A program made the translations under genes and the position numbers. The notes under the pieces are model-generated. The model was not told where the DNA came from, did not search any database, and saw only the letters and a program-made list of their open reading frames with translations. 64,000 bases of DNA from Hirudo medicinalis (Eukaryota; Annelida; Clitellata; Hirudinida; Hirudinidae): assembly GCA_011800805.1 (NCBI GenBank), contig MPNW01000258.1:147180-211179 (forward strand). The letters are read 5' to 3'. Below are positions 63,121 through 64,000 of the stretch, piece after piece (positions within the stretch are counted from its first letter, which is position 1; each line of letters opens with the position of its first letter).

Positions 63121-63999
63121 CATTACATTACATTACATCACATCACATCACATCACATCACATCACATTATATTATAATATATATGATGCTATTAATATT
63201 ATTTACCATGTTATTGGATGTAAGCAATAAACAATACTTCTGAAACCAATGAGAAACAGAGAATTTTATCCACCAGCACTTTAGGGTGGCTGTGATTAGG
63301 ATGATGGTGTTGGTTGCAATCATGTGCTCTGTTGTGTTTATTTTATCACTTATTATTTGATTATTATTATTACTATTAATATTATTATGGAATTTTACAT
63401 TGTTCCTCTTGGCTTTCCAGTCGATGAAGGATGAATCCGGAGCACTACCAGTACTCTTAGTGATTGATCCAAGCACTTTCCGTAAAATGTGGACAGTGCC
63501 CAACAAGGACATTTGTTGAATCTCCGAAACCTTAGGACGTCCTGGTATCAACTCCACTCCGTTTGCGAAGTCTTTTCCGAGTGCTCCTACGACCTTGGTT
63601 TCCACATTCCACATCAGGTTAATTTCGATCTCCAAATCCTTGTACTCGCTAAATTTTTCAGTTTCTTTAAGCGCGATGTTTTTATCGACAGGGACGGAAA
63701 CATCAATTAGCACACAAGACTTTGATTTTCTGTCGTGGATGACAAATTCTGGTCTGTTGGCTAAAATATTTCTGTCCGTGATTATTGCGTAGTCCCACAA
63801 GATGGTATTCTTGTTTATATTTACCACACTTCGGGTTGTATGTTCATACCATTTGTTGGGAACTTCACAACCAAGCCCACGGCATACTACCCAATGAACA
63901 CGGCTGGCCATCCTGTTATATCGGTGCAAATATTCAGTTGATGCCAGCTCCATGCAACCTACCGTTATGTGGCTTACGGTTTCTTGGGCCTTGCCACAG
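63121..63999 (-). mobile_element. 3' end of an R2-type (RLE) LINE with TGTRA tail
   Basis: Minus strand, open to the window edge. It begins in a CCHC knuckle (CGKAQETVSHITVGC). The C-terminal domain follows: RYNRMASRVHWVVC, WYEH, TILWDYAIITDR, then NRPEFVIHDRKSKSCVLIDV, the restriction-like endonuclease core of R2/R4/NeSL-type non-LTR elements, then KYKDLEIE-like EYKDLEIEINLMW, VVGALG, LGTVHILRKVL. The expected catalytic PD is PE here. The reading frame stops at 63168, and the 3' end of the element is a tail of TGTGA and TGTAA pentamers (63121-63168). The reverse transcriptase must lie beyond the window. Confidence 0.8.
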
Positions 64000-64000
64000 A

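Overview
This is a contig from an AT-rich, intron-dense animal nuclear genome. Almost every gene is split into short exons with GT-AG boundaries and matching phases. The gene set (transmembrane collagen, secreted serpin, NOVA splicing factor, a PLK2/3-type polo-like kinase, and IQUB, a motile-cilium protein) points to an invertebrate metazoan, but the sequence does not fix the phylum. There is no bacterial, operon or CRISPR architecture.

Layout: a C2H2 zinc-finger gene (minus, 1.6-2.5 kb); a decayed LINE ORF1 relic (minus, 3.6-4.2 kb); a single-exon CWC22 spliceosome gene with one frameshift (plus, 4.8-6.7 kb); a 16-exon type II transmembrane collagen (plus, 7.3-15.5 kb); a secreted Arg-P1 serpin with one frameshift (minus, 16.0-18.1 kb); a paralogue of the zinc-finger gene (minus, 18.7-19.5 kb); a small multi-pass membrane protein (minus, 20.2-21.2 kb); IQUB (plus, 22.1-26.5 kb); REXO4 (minus, 26.8-30.2 kb), head-to-head with ARMH3 (plus, 30.7-41.8 kb), whose intron 14 carries a FLYWCH/MULE transposon relic; NOVA (plus, 43.5-45.4 kb); a Ty3-like LTR (48.4-48.7 kb); a polo-like kinase with a very long N-terminal extension (minus, 49.5-58.5 kb); about 5 kb of repeat-rich intergenic DNA; and the 3' end of an R2-type LINE (minus, 63.1-64.0 kb).

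The genes are independent housekeeping, signalling or structural units. They cover splicing and RNA metabolism (CWC22, NOVA, REXO4), Golgi lipid signalling (ARMH3), cilia and centrosome or cell cycle (IQUB, PLK), and the extracellular surface (collagen, serpin). I saw no evidence of one joint pathway. The likely regulatory coupling is the bidirectional REXO4/ARMH3 promoter.

The repeat landscape is notable. Long pentanucleotide arrays lie in introns, several of them of TGTNA type. One similar array forms the tail of the LINE at the right edge. A short interspersed family with a hairpin is present in at least five intronic copies. The assembly has two long gaps and three single-N joins. Two of these joins duplicate the same 83 bp, and one coincides with a missing conserved exon of ARMH3. 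All gene models were built by hand from splice signals, phase and remembered family similarity. No alignment was run.
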